This document shows, piece after piece, positions 57,233-64,000 of a DNA stretch of 64,000 bases. The DNA comes from Chelatococcus sambhunathii. GTDB lineage: Bacteria; Pseudomonadota; Alphaproteobacteria; Rhizobiales; Beijerinckiaceae. Position 1 is the first letter of the stretch. Each line of letters starts with the position of its first letter. Location: NCBI RefSeq assembly GCF_001418005.1, contig NZ_LIOL01000002.1, forward strand, positions 601,100 to 665,099. Direction: 5' to 3'. The notes beneath the pieces are model-generated. The model had not been told where the DNA came from. It did not search any database and saw only the letters and a list, made by a program, of their open reading frames with translations. Position numbers and translations under genes: made by a program.

Positions 57233-58636
57233 ATGGTGAACGTCGAGCACGAGACGGCGCCCGAGGCGCTCGCGTTCCGGGACGAGGAAGGCAACGTCAA
57301 TCCGACCTTCCTGGCGAGCGTCTCCGAGGCCATTGCCGACGGCAATGCCGAGAATCTGCGCCGCCTCGCCGCCCCGCTCCACGAGGCCGATCTGGGCGCC
57401 CTCATCGAGGCGCTCGACTATGACGACCGCCCGCGGCTCGTCGCGCTGCTCGGCAGCGATTTCGACTTCGCAGCCCTCACCGAAGTCGACGACGCGATCC
57501 GCGAAGAACTGCTCGAGAGCATCCCCAACGCCAATATCGCCGAGGGGGTGCGCGAGCTCGACGTCGATGATGCCGTCTACATCCTCGAGGATCTCGACGA
57601 GGCCGACAAGGCCGAGGTTCTCGAGCAGTTGCCGCCGCCCGAGCGCGTGGCGCTGCAGCGCTCGCTGGACTATCCGGAGGATTCGGCCGGGCGGCGCATG
57701 CAGACGGAATTCATCGCCGTGCCGCCCTTCTGGACGGTGGGGCAGACCATCGACTACATGCGCGAGACCGAGGACCTGCCCGACACCTTCTATGAAATCT
57801 TCGTCGTCGACCCCGCCTACCAGCTGATCGGCACGGTGCCGCTCGACCGTCTCCTGCGCACCAAGCGCCCGGTGAAGATCAGCGACATCATGAACGAGGA
57901 CCAGCATCTCATCGAGGCGACCGACGACCAGGAGAAGGCGGCACGGCTGTTCCAGCGCTACAACCTCGTCTCCTGCGCCGTCGTCGACGAGGCCAAGCGC
58001 CTCGTCGGTGTGATGATGGTCGATGACATCGTCGACGTCATCGAGGAGGAGGCGGACGAGGATTTGAAGGCACTCGGCGGCGTCAAGGGCGACGAGGAGC
58101 TGTCGGACACCATCTGGTACACGGTGCGCAGCCGTTTTCCCTGGCTCTTTGCCAATCTCGTCACGGCCATCGTGGCCGCCAACGTCATCCACCTGTTCGA
58201 GGGCTCGATCCAGCAGATGGTTGTGCTTGCCGTCCTGATGCCGATCGTCGCCTCCATCGGCGGCAATGCCGGCACCCAGACGATGACGGTGACGGTGCGC
58301 GCGCTTGCCACACAAGAGCTGCGCCGCTCCAACACCTGGCGCATCATCCGCCGCGAGGTCGCGGTCGGCATCTGCAACGGCGTGGGCTTTGCCATCATCC
58401 TCGGCACGGTGGCCGTGGTGTGGTTCGGCATCCGCGACCTCGGCTTCGTCATCGGCCTCGCCATCCTCACCGTCTTGTCGGTGGCGGCGCTGGGCGGCAT
58501 CCTCATCCCGCTGACCCTGAATCGGCTCGGGGTCGACCCCGCCGTATCGTCAGGCCCCTTCGTGACGACGACGACGGACGTGATCGGGTTCTTCGCCTTT
58601 TTGGGGATCGCCACCCTGTGGTTCGGGCTTTCGTAA
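57233..58636 (+). CDS. mgtE: Magnesium transporter MgtE
   Basis: A 467-residue Mg2+ channel/transporter. Order of domains: acidic N-domain (about 25-150, ADLGALIEALDYDDR and DAVYILEDLDEADKAEVLEQLPP), two CBS domains (about 155-280, including VDDIVDVIEEEADED), a plug helix and five C-terminal helices (SRFPWLFANLVTAIVAANVIH to LGIATLWFGLS) with the conserved SIGGNAGTQT pore segment. No Mg riboswitch was recognised upstream. Monocistronic or followed by the GH25 gene after 36 bp. Confidence 0.95.
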   Translation: MVNVEHETAPEALAFRDEEGNVNPTFLASVSEAIADGNAENLRRLAAPLHEADLGALIEALDYDDRPRLVALLGSDFDFAALTEVDDAIREELLESIPNANIAEGVRELDVDDAVYILEDLDEADKAEVLEQLPPPERVALQRSLDYPEDSAGRRMQTEFIAVPPFWTVGQTIDYMRETEDLPDTFYEIFVVDPAYQLIGTVPLDRLLRTKRPVKISDIMNEDQHLIEATDDQEKAARLFQRYNLVSCAVVDEAKRLVGVMMVDDIVDVIEEEADEDLKALGGVKGDEELSDTIWYTVRSRFPWLFANLVTAIVAANVIHLFEGSIQQMVVLAVLMPIVASIGGNAGTQTMTVTVRALATQELRRSNTWRIIRREVAVGICNGVGFAIILGTVAVVWFGIRDLGFVIGLAILTVLSVAALGGILIPLTLNRLGVDPAVSSGPFVTTTTDVIGFFAFLGIATLWFGLS

Positions 58637-58672
58637 AGGGTTCGTCAATCTATTGAAACGAATCGTCGCGGC

Positions 58673-59455
58673 ATGTCCCTTCCAATGAGCGCCCGCCGCC
58701 CGATGCTCCGCCGTCTCGCCGTCACCTCCCTCGTCGCCCTCGCCCTCGTCGCCTGCTCCTCGATCGACACGTTCTATCCCGACAAGGGTGACCGCAAGCC
58801 GCATCCAGGCGTCGCCAAGGCGCATCGCTACCCGATCCAGGGGATCGACGTCTCCCGCTGGCAGGGCGATATCGACTGGGCGGCCGTGCGGCGCGCCGGC
58901 ACGCAGTTCGTCTTCATCAAGGCGACCGAGGGTGGCGACCACATCGACCCGAGCTTCTACAAGAACTGGGCGGGAGCGCGTGCGGCCGGTATCCCGCGCG
59001 GCGCCTATCACTTCGTCTACTGGTGCCGTCCGGCACACGAGCAGGCGCAGTGGTTCCGCCAGCACATACCGAACGACCCGGACGCGCTGCCGCCCGTCCT
59101 CGACGTCGAGTGGAACGGCCATTCCAAGACCTGCCCGCAGAAGGTGCCGCGCGAGGTCGCGCTCGAAAAGATCCGGCTGATGCTGGCCGAGCTCGAGGCG
59201 CATACCGGCAAGCGGCCCATCATCTACACCGACATCACCTTCCACCAGGAGGTGCTGGAGAACGAGCTGCCCGGCTATCACTTCTGGCTGCGCTCCGTCG
59301 CCGCCGAGCCGGAGGAACGCTACAACAATCGGCGCTGGAGCTTCTGGCAGTTCACCACCACGGGCCGCGTGCCGGGCGTGACGGGCGACGTCGATCGCAA
59401 CGCCTTCTACGGCACGGCCGACATGTGGGAGAAGTTCAAGAAGGGCGAGCTCTGA
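58673..59455 (+). CDS. Glycoside hydrolase family 25 (lysozyme-type) lipoprotein
   Basis: A 260-residue exported lipoprotein (lipobox LVACSS near residues 25-30) with a GH25 muramidase domain: GIDVSRWQGDIDW with the first acidic residue, FIKATEGGDHIDPSF, the conserved LDVEW catalytic pair and a late WQFTTTGRVPGV. The family cleaves the peptidoglycan glycan chain; here it probably acts in cell-wall remodelling rather than lysis. An alternative ATG at 58685 would shorten the signal slightly. Confidence 0.9.
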   Translation: MSLPMSARRPMLRRLAVTSLVALALVACSSIDTFYPDKGDRKPHPGVAKAHRYPIQGIDVSRWQGDIDWAAVRRAGTQFVFIKATEGGDHIDPSFYKNWAGARAAGIPRGAYHFVYWCRPAHEQAQWFRQHIPNDPDALPPVLDVEWNGHSKTCPQKVPREVALEKIRLMLAELEAHTGKRPIIYTDITFHQEVLENELPGYHFWLRSVAAEPEERYNNRRWSFWQFTTTGRVPGVTGDVDRNAFYGTADMWEKFKKGEL

Positions 59456-59476
59456 GGACCGGCCGGCGGGCGCTCG

Positions 59477-59496
59477 CGGGCCGGGGCACCGGCCCG
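59477..59496. terminator. Bidirectional hairpin between convergent genes
   Basis: An 8-bp stem (CGGGCCGG, 59477-59484, with 59489-59496) and 4-nt loop lies in the 52-bp gap between the convergent GH25 and FemAB-like genes. The flanking T-content is weak, so efficiency is uncertain. Confidence 0.4.
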
Positions 59497-59507
59497 TCTT
59501 CCGTCGC

Positions 59508-60689
59508 CTACTGCCAGAAGCGCTCGATCAGCTCCCTCGCCTGCTCGCGCAGACGCCGTGTCTGGCGCACGGTGAGAAGCATCATGTCGAAATACCAGCG
59601 AGGCGTGCTCGCCGTCGTAGCGAGGAATACAGCGCCAACCTCCTGCTCCTCCAGCCAGTAGGCTGCGAGCGGATGGTTGGGCTGGGCGCAGGAATCGAGC
59701 CGCGTATAAGCCTTCTCGTCCAGCGTGCGGCGCAGGAGGTGAAGATCGAGCAGCGTGCCCGGGCTCGCCTGCGAGAAGCTCTCGTCATAGGCGCTCTTGG
59801 CGGCATAGACGACGCCGCTACGCACCAGATTGACGTTGATCGCCACGGCCCGGCCGGCGATGGCCAGAACATCGAAGGCGACGCCATCGGCGACGCGCTG
59901 CGGCCCGAACAGGCGCTCGCCGAACCCTTGAGTGGCTTCGCTCTTGGCAAGGGCGGTGCCCGCGGCTCCCTTCCAGCCGGCCACCTCGAGGGCGAGGAAA
60001 TCCGCATAGGCGCGCGCCGCCTCGGGGCCCGGCCCCGGAACACTGTGGAAGGTCACATCGCCGTGGGATGCGAGAAGCTGCTCGGCGCGGCGCAGGTTGC
60101 GCCGTCTCTTGGACGAGTAGCGAGCAACATAGGCATCGTAGGAAAGGTCGCTCTCGACGGCCGGCCGCGCGTATCCGTACAGCCATGCGTGACTGAGGCC
60201 CTGCCTGGCCATGACGTTCTCAAGTGCGATCGACACGCCGCGCCCACGCGGCAGGCGGGGGCACTTGAGGACCGCGCCGCCCCGGCAGAGGTTGCCGAGA
60301 TCGCCGAGGAAAGCCTCCCACACGCCTTCCGGATCGCTTTCGCAGATCAGGGGCGCGCTGGTGGCGGAGAACATATGGTTGACGTAGAGGCTCGGCAACG
60401 GCCAGAGGACGCCCTGCCTGAGCGCGCCGAACTGCAACGGGAACAGCCCGGCGAGTTCGCCCCCTTCCCTCCCGTCGCGCCAGATGGCGACGACCCAGAG
60501 CGTGCCCCCCTCGAGATGGCGGGCGGCCGCCAGCAAGGCGTCCGGCTCGTAGAACGGATTGGGCTCGATCGCCGACTTCGCCAGCCGCTCCCAGGCCTCG
60601 CGATGCGGCAGCAGGTCCGCCACCGTGGTCATGACGCAGCGATAGGTGGCATTGGGTGGATGCACGCTCCCGTGAATTGCGATCCTCAT
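59508..60689 (-). CDS. BioF2/FemAB-like GNAT acetyltransferase (PF13480)
   Basis: A 393-residue protein with the acyl-transferase fold of PF13480 (GNAT/FemAB superfamily), found next to polysaccharide genes. Family segments are AWERLAKSAIEPNPFYEPDALLAAA near the start and YSSKRRRNLRRAEQLL, LLDLHLLRRTLDEKAYTRLDS near the end. ATG 60689 has GGGGGGAA upstream. It lies 43 bp downstream of the flippase gene, so both probably act on the same cell-surface glycan, perhaps acylating it. The substrate is unknown. Confidence 0.8.
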   Translation of the reverse strand: MRIAIHGSVHPPNATYRCVMTTVADLLPHREAWERLAKSAIEPNPFYEPDALLAAARHLEGGTLWVVAIWRDGREGGELAGLFPLQFGALRQGVLWPLPSLYVNHMFSATSAPLICESDPEGVWEAFLGDLGNLCRGGAVLKCPRLPRGRGVSIALENVMARQGLSHAWLYGYARPAVESDLSYDAYVARYSSKRRRNLRRAEQLLASHGDVTFHSVPGPGPEAARAYADFLALEVAGWKGAAGTALAKSEATQGFGERLFGPQRVADGVAFDVLAIAGRAVAINVNLVRSGVVYAAKSAYDESFSQASPGTLLDLHLLRRTLDEKAYTRLDSCAQPNHPLAAYWLEEQEVGAVFLATTASTPRWYFDMMLLTVRQTRRLREQARELIERFWQ

Positions 60690-60732
60690 CGTTCCCCCCG
60701 AACCTGGTATGCTCTTGAGATCTGCTCCCCGA

Positions 60733-62133
60733 TCACGATTGGCCTCTCGTTCCGACGCCATCGCCCGAGGCCGTCGCCGCGCGCAGGTGACCGCCAAGGA
60801 GGAGCCACGCACCGATGCCGAGGATCGCCGTCGTCGCCGCCATGGCGGCAAGGGAGGCGAGCCCCGCCCCCACGATGCCGAGGATCGGCACCAGGGCGAG
60901 CCCCGTCGCGACATTGACGACGAGCCCGGCGAGCTGGCCGACGAAGGTCCAGCGCTCGCGCCCGAGCACGTTGAGCAGGTCGTCGGCCGGCCCGACCGCG
61001 GCGCGGAGCACCTGCGCGGCGATGAGCAGCGGCAGCACCGCCGTGCCGGCGACGAAGGCCGCGCCGAAAAGGCCGAGGACGAAACCGCCGATGAGCCACA
61101 GCACGAGGCCGCCGACGAGCACCGGCACCAGCGTGACGATGGCCGCATGGACCGCGCGGCGCGCGAGCGCATGCCGGTCGCCGCTCGCTGCCATGGTGGC
61201 GAAGCGATAGCCCATTGCGGCACTGACCGAATATTCGACGAAGCCCAGCACCGAAGCGACACGGGTCGCGGCAAAATAGATGCCGACGGCCGCCGGCGGC
61301 AGAAAAGCGCCGAGCACGATGGTGTCGCCATAGGTGCGCAGAAGCCGCGCGCCGTCAGCGAGAAAGAGGAGGCCGCCCGAACGCAGCCATAGCGGCAGCA
61401 CACGGCGCAGGTTCTTCTTCGGCCCATCCGCCCGAGGCAGACGGCGCATGAGAAGGACGTGCTGGACGGCAGCCGCGATGACGAGGGCGACGAAGGTGGC
61501 CGCCATCGCCGTAACGGCCGTGCCCGGCCAGCCGAGGCCATGGACGCCAGCGACCAGGCCGAGCACGAGAAGCTGCCGCAGGATGTAGGGCGGGATGAAG
61601 GCGAGGCCGAGCCAGCCGCGCGAGCGTGCCGTGCCCTCGAGCAGGTCGGCATAGGCGAAGACGGGCACGCAGGCGGCGGCGATGAGGAAGGGCGCAACCC
61701 CGCCGGCCCAGCCGCCGGCAAGAAACGTCACGGCGGCGCCGACAAGGGCGAGAACGCCGGAGACGAGGGCGACGACCCGCCGCCCGACGGTGAGGAAGGC
61801 GTCGTGCAGGGCCATGTCGCCCTTCTGCCGGTAGCGCGGCAGGAAGCGCACCACCGTCTGACTGAAGCCGAAGCAGCCGGCGAAACCGCCGATCGTCACC
61901 CAAAGCCACGCCAAGGCGAAGATGCCGTATTCGGACGCGCCGAGGGCCCGTGCCAGCGCGAATTGCACCACGTACCCGATCCCCGCCGAGGCGACGCGAA
62001 TGGCGAGCGTGGTCGCCGCCGACAGCACCTGACGCGAGGCCAGCCTTTGCGCCGCGCGGCGCCATCCCGCGGGAGCCTTCGGCTCGAGATGCTGCGGGGA
62101 CGGTTGCAAGGGCGCTCCGGGGGCTTTCGGCAC
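60733..62133 (-). CDS. Polysaccharide flippase (MOP superfamily, Wzx-like)
   Basis: A 466-residue polytopic membrane protein with about 12-14 helices, opening with ATTLAIRVASAGIGYVVQFALARALGASEYGIFALAW as in oligosaccharide flippases. The segment LRTYGDTIVLGAFLPPAAVGIYFAATRVAS is also family-typical. It would move lipid-linked glycan repeats across the inner membrane. It begins at GTG 62133. Its neighbour, the FemAB-like protein, supports an envelope-glycan function; a polymerase or ligase gene is not nearby. Confidence 0.88.
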   Translation of the reverse strand: MPKAPGAPLQPSPQHLEPKAPAGWRRAAQRLASRQVLSAATTLAIRVASAGIGYVVQFALARALGASEYGIFALAWLWVTIGGFAGCFGFSQTVVRFLPRYRQKGDMALHDAFLTVGRRVVALVSGVLALVGAAVTFLAGGWAGGVAPFLIAAACVPVFAYADLLEGTARSRGWLGLAFIPPYILRQLLVLGLVAGVHGLGWPGTAVTAMAATFVALVIAAAVQHVLLMRRLPRADGPKKNLRRVLPLWLRSGGLLFLADGARLLRTYGDTIVLGAFLPPAAVGIYFAATRVASVLGFVEYSVSAAMGYRFATMAASGDRHALARRAVHAAIVTLVPVLVGGLVLWLIGGFVLGLFGAAFVAGTAVLPLLIAAQVLRAAVGPADDLLNVLGRERWTFVGQLAGLVVNVATGLALVPILGIVGAGLASLAAMAATTAILGIGAWLLLGGHLRAATASGDGVGTRGQS

Positions 62134-62232
62134 AAGGATGACCTCGAGGCTAGCCGCTCTCGCTTAACGACGGGCTAATGGGTGTGCGCGGGGCCGAGGC
62201 ACCGGCTTGGCATCGACGCACGGCAGCATGCG

Positions 62233-62262
62233 CTGACAGGGTTCCTCCCAAACGCGTATAAG
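62233..62262 (+). promoter_or_regulatory. Candidate promoter of ivd
   Basis: CTGACA at 62233-62238 and TATAAG at 62257-62262, separated by 18 nt, resemble -35 and -10 elements. Transcription would start near 62270, just before the GAGGAGGA ribosome-binding site (62275-62282) of ivd. No regulator site was recognised. Confidence 0.45.
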
Positions 62263-62290
62263 GGATTTAAGACGAGAGGAGGAAGCCGCC

Positions 62291-63463
62291 ATGCTCAGCA
62301 ACCGTCCGCAGGACTTCAACTTCGACCTCGGCGAGACGGCCGACGCCATCCGCGAGACGGTACACGCCTTCGCGCAGGACAAGATCGCCCCGCGCGCCGA
62401 GGAGATCGACCGCACCAACACCTTCCCGCGCGACCTGTGGCCCGAGATGGGCGCGCTCGGCCTGCACGGCATCACCGTGGAGGAGGAATTCGGCGGCGCC
62501 GGCCTCGGTTATCTGGAACATTGCGTGGCCATGGAGGAAGTCTCGCGCGCCTCTGCCTCCGTCGGCCTCAGCTACGGCGCCCATTCCAACCTCTGCGTCA
62601 ACCAGATCCGCCGCAACGGCACGGCCGAGCAGAAGCGTCGCTACCTGCCCAAGCTCATCTCGGGCGAGCATGTCGGCGCGCTGGCGATGTCCGAGCCCGG
62701 CGCCGGCTCCGACGTCGTCTCGATGAAGACGCGAGCGGAAAAGCGCGGCGACCGCTACGTCCTCAACGGCAACAAGATGTGGATCACCAATGGGCCCGTC
62801 GCAGAGACGCTCGTCGTCTATGCCAAGACGGACCCCGAGGCCGGGCCGCGCGGCATCACAGCCTTCCTCGTCGAGAAGGGCATGAAAGGCTTCTCCACTG
62901 CCCAGAAGCTCGACAAGCTCGGCATGCGCGGCTCCGACACCTGCGAGCTCGTGTTCGAGGATTGCGAGGTGCCGGAGGAAAACGTGCTCGGCACGGTCGG
63001 CAAGGGCGTCAACGTGCTCATGTCCGGCCTCGACTACGAGCGCGTGGTGCTGGCGGCCGGGCCGCTCGGCATCATGCAGGCCTGCCTCGACGTCGTCATG
63101 CCCTATGTCCACGAGCGCAAGCAGTTCGGTCAGCCGATCGGCTCGTTTCAGCTCGTTCAGGGCAAGCTTGCCGACATGTACGTGACGATGAACGCCTGCA
63201 AGGCCTACGTCTATGCCGTGGCCAGGGCATGCGACAGGGGCGAGACGACGCGCGAGGACGCGGCCGGCGCCATTCTCTATGCCGCCGAGAAGGCGACGCA
63301 ATGCGCCCTCGATGCCATCCAGCTTCTCGGCGGCAACGGCTACATCAACGACTACGCGACGGGCCGCCTGCTGCGCGACGCCAAGCTCTACGAGATCGGC
63401 GCTGGCACCAGCGAGATCCGCCGCATGCTCATCGGCCGCGAGCTGTTCGAGAAGACGAAGTAA
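62291..63463 (+). CDS. ivd: Isovaleryl-CoA dehydrogenase
   Basis: A 390-residue FAD-dependent acyl-CoA dehydrogenase oxidising isovaleryl-CoA in leucine catabolism. Two features point to this subgroup: the catalytic Glu sits in [10 protein letters not shown] (as in isovaleryl-CoA dehydrogenase), and the C-terminal block [20 protein letters not shown] lacks a Glu at the medium-chain position. Family signatures SEPGAGSDV and [28 protein letters not shown] are intact. A strong GAGGAGGA is 8 nt upstream. The related mccB lies 5.9 kb away. Confidence 0.95.
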   Translation: MLSNRPQDFNFDLGETADAIRETVHAFAQDKIAPRAEEIDRTNTFPRDLWPEMGALGLHGITVEEEFGGAGLGYLEHCVAMEEVSRASASVGLSYGAHSNLCVNQIRRNGTAEQKRRYLPKLISGEHVGALAMSEPGAGSDVVSMKTRAEKRGDRYVLNGNKMWITNGPVAETLVVYAKTDPEAGPRGITAFLVEKGMKGFSTAQKLDKLGMRGSDTCELVFEDCEVPEENVLGTVGKGVNVLMSGLDYERVVLAAGPLGIMQACLDVVMPYVHERKQFGQPIGSFQLVQGKLADMYVTMNACKAYVYAVARACDRGETTREDAAGAILYAAEKATQCALDAIQLLGGNGYINDYATGRLLRDAKLYEIGAGTSEIRRMLIGRELFEKTK

Positions 63464-63526
63464 CCGCCGGCGGGCGCGAATCATAACCGCGGCGCTGCAA
63501 TCGGCCATGACGTGCGACGGCTCCCC

Positions 63527-63617
63527 GTGTCATGCCCGCGCTTGTCACGGGCATTCACGCTTTTAAGAAAAGAACAACGTCAAAGACGTGGATGGCCGGG
63601 ACGAGCCCAGCCATAAC
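63527..63617. repeat. Dispersed palindromic repeat, copy 3
   Basis: GTCATGCCCGCGCTTGTCAC (from 63530) and GTGGATGGCCGGGACGAGCC (from 63588) match the halves of copies 1 and 2. It lies between ivd and the IS element, and the IS end is close by, so the insertion may have used or disturbed this repeat. Confidence 0.65.
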
Positions 63618-63703
63618 CTTGCAGAGTGGACCACGAGCGCTTTCGAACTAGGCCGTAAACCCATAAACGGCTCTGGGTTCCCTGACGGTGGCGATTGTGA
63701 TTC

Positions 63704-63723
63704 AAGCTCCTTTTCGGGAGCTT
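63704..63723 (+). promoter_or_regulatory. Hairpin occluding the transposase ribosome-binding site
   Basis: AAGCTCC (63704-63710) pairs with GGAGCTT (63717-63723) around a 6-nt loop. The GGAG at 63717-63720 is the ribosome-binding site of the transposase ATG at 63728. In a transcript entering from outside, the stem would hide it, limiting transposase made by read-through. Confidence 0.55.
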
Positions 63724-63727
63724 TGCG

Positions 63728-64000
63728 ATGGGCCGCTACGATCTGACGGATTTCGAATGGGAGGCGATCCGGCCTCACCTTCCCAACAAGCCGCGGGGCG
63801 TGCCTCGCGTGGATGACCGGCGGGTGCTCAATGGCATCTTCTGGTGCCTGCGCTCGGGCGCGCCGTGGGCGGACATGCCGGCGCGCTACGGGCCGCCGAC
63901 CACGATCTACAACCGCTTCAACCGATGGCGGAAGGCGGGCGTCTGGGATCGGCTCATGGACGCGATCACAAGGGCTTACGATGGTGACGTGCAGATGATC
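63728..64000 (+). CDS. IS5 family transposase, N-terminal part (3' end outside window)
   Basis: First 91 codons of a transposase of the IS5/IS1182-like DUF4096 type: YDLTDFEWEAIRPHLP, DDRRVLNGIFWCLRSGAPWADMP and RYGPPTTIYNRFNRWRKAGVW, which is the helical N-terminal domain preceding the DDE catalytic core. Whether the gene is one frame or split by programmed frameshift cannot be seen here. ATG 63728 follows GGAG by 7 nt. The DDE residues lie beyond the window. Confidence 0.88.
   Translation, partial: MGRYDLTDFEWEAIRPHLPNKPRGVPRVDDRRVLNGIFWCLRSGAPWADMPARYGPPTTIYNRFNRWRKAGVWDRLMDAITRAYDGDVQMI

Larger units (their letters stand above)
63640..64000 (+). mobile_element. IS5-like insertion sequence, left part
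   Basis: The element starts somewhere between about 63640 and 63700; the exact inverted repeat could not be fixed because the right end lies outside the window. Its transposase gene begins at 63728 and runs off the end. It lies directly downstream of ivd and a dispersed repeat. Confidence 0.7.

Overview
The window is GC-rich, densely coded alphaproteobacterial chromosome, most likely from a member of the Hyphomicrobiales (Rhizobiales). Supporting signs are a TIGR03808-type Tat-exported parallel beta-helix protein, DUF3750 and DUF900 proteins, an R. etli-type (PF06089) asparaginase, methylmalonyl-CoA mutase genes with meaB, and a dispersed palindromic repeat of the kind common in this order. 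Genes sit in tight operons with many 4-bp ATGA, GTGA or TTGA stop/start overlaps. No prophage, CRISPR array or rRNA operon is visible. One tRNA-Leu(GAG) and the beginning of one IS5-like element are present.

Layout. 1-6.2 kb: end of a haloacid dehalogenase gene, an M20 dipeptidase, a HerA-like ATPase, a small conserved protein and the folP-folB-folK operon. 6.3-16.7 kb: both methylmalonyl-CoA mutase subunits, a small DUF2975/HTH regulatory module with a repeated palindrome, a DUF374 acyltransferase, envelope proteins, then meaB and pyroglutamyl peptidase. 16.8-22.4 kb: Tat beta-helix protein, asparaginase, UDP-glucose dehydrogenase, GFA-family protein, ArgE-like deacylase. 22.4-29.9 kb: a LysR regulator divergent from a complete Dpp/Opp-type peptide importer ending in an FkbM methyltransferase. 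42.3-48.4 kb: a second peptide-type importer with a fused double ATPase. 48.4-54.7 kb: adenine deaminase, PRC-barrel protein, PCMT-like, RidA and SDR proteins, tRNA-Leu, lipB. 54.8-64 kb: leucine-catabolism genes (mccB, ivd) separated by mgtE, a GH25 lipoprotein, a FemAB-like protein and a flippase, ending in an IS element.

The most unusual region is 29.8-42.2 kb. One minus-strand operon encodes an ABC-exporter-like protein whose nucleotide-binding domain has lost every catalytic motif and is expanded by about 300 residues, a stand-alone cyclic-nucleotide-binding protein that overlaps it by 4 bp, and two class III nucleotide cyclases. One cyclase carries a predicted heme-type membrane anchor plus a 2Fe-2S ferredoxin domain. 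Divergently, across a 177-bp spacer containing a perfect 9+9 bp inverted repeat, lies a four-gene glycosyltransferase operon whose last product is a glycosyltransferase-polysaccharide deacetylase fusion. I infer, without proof, a redox- and cAMP-gated glycan or glycolipid production/export system. The third glycosyltransferase also carries an in-frame insertion of a palindromic repeat element.
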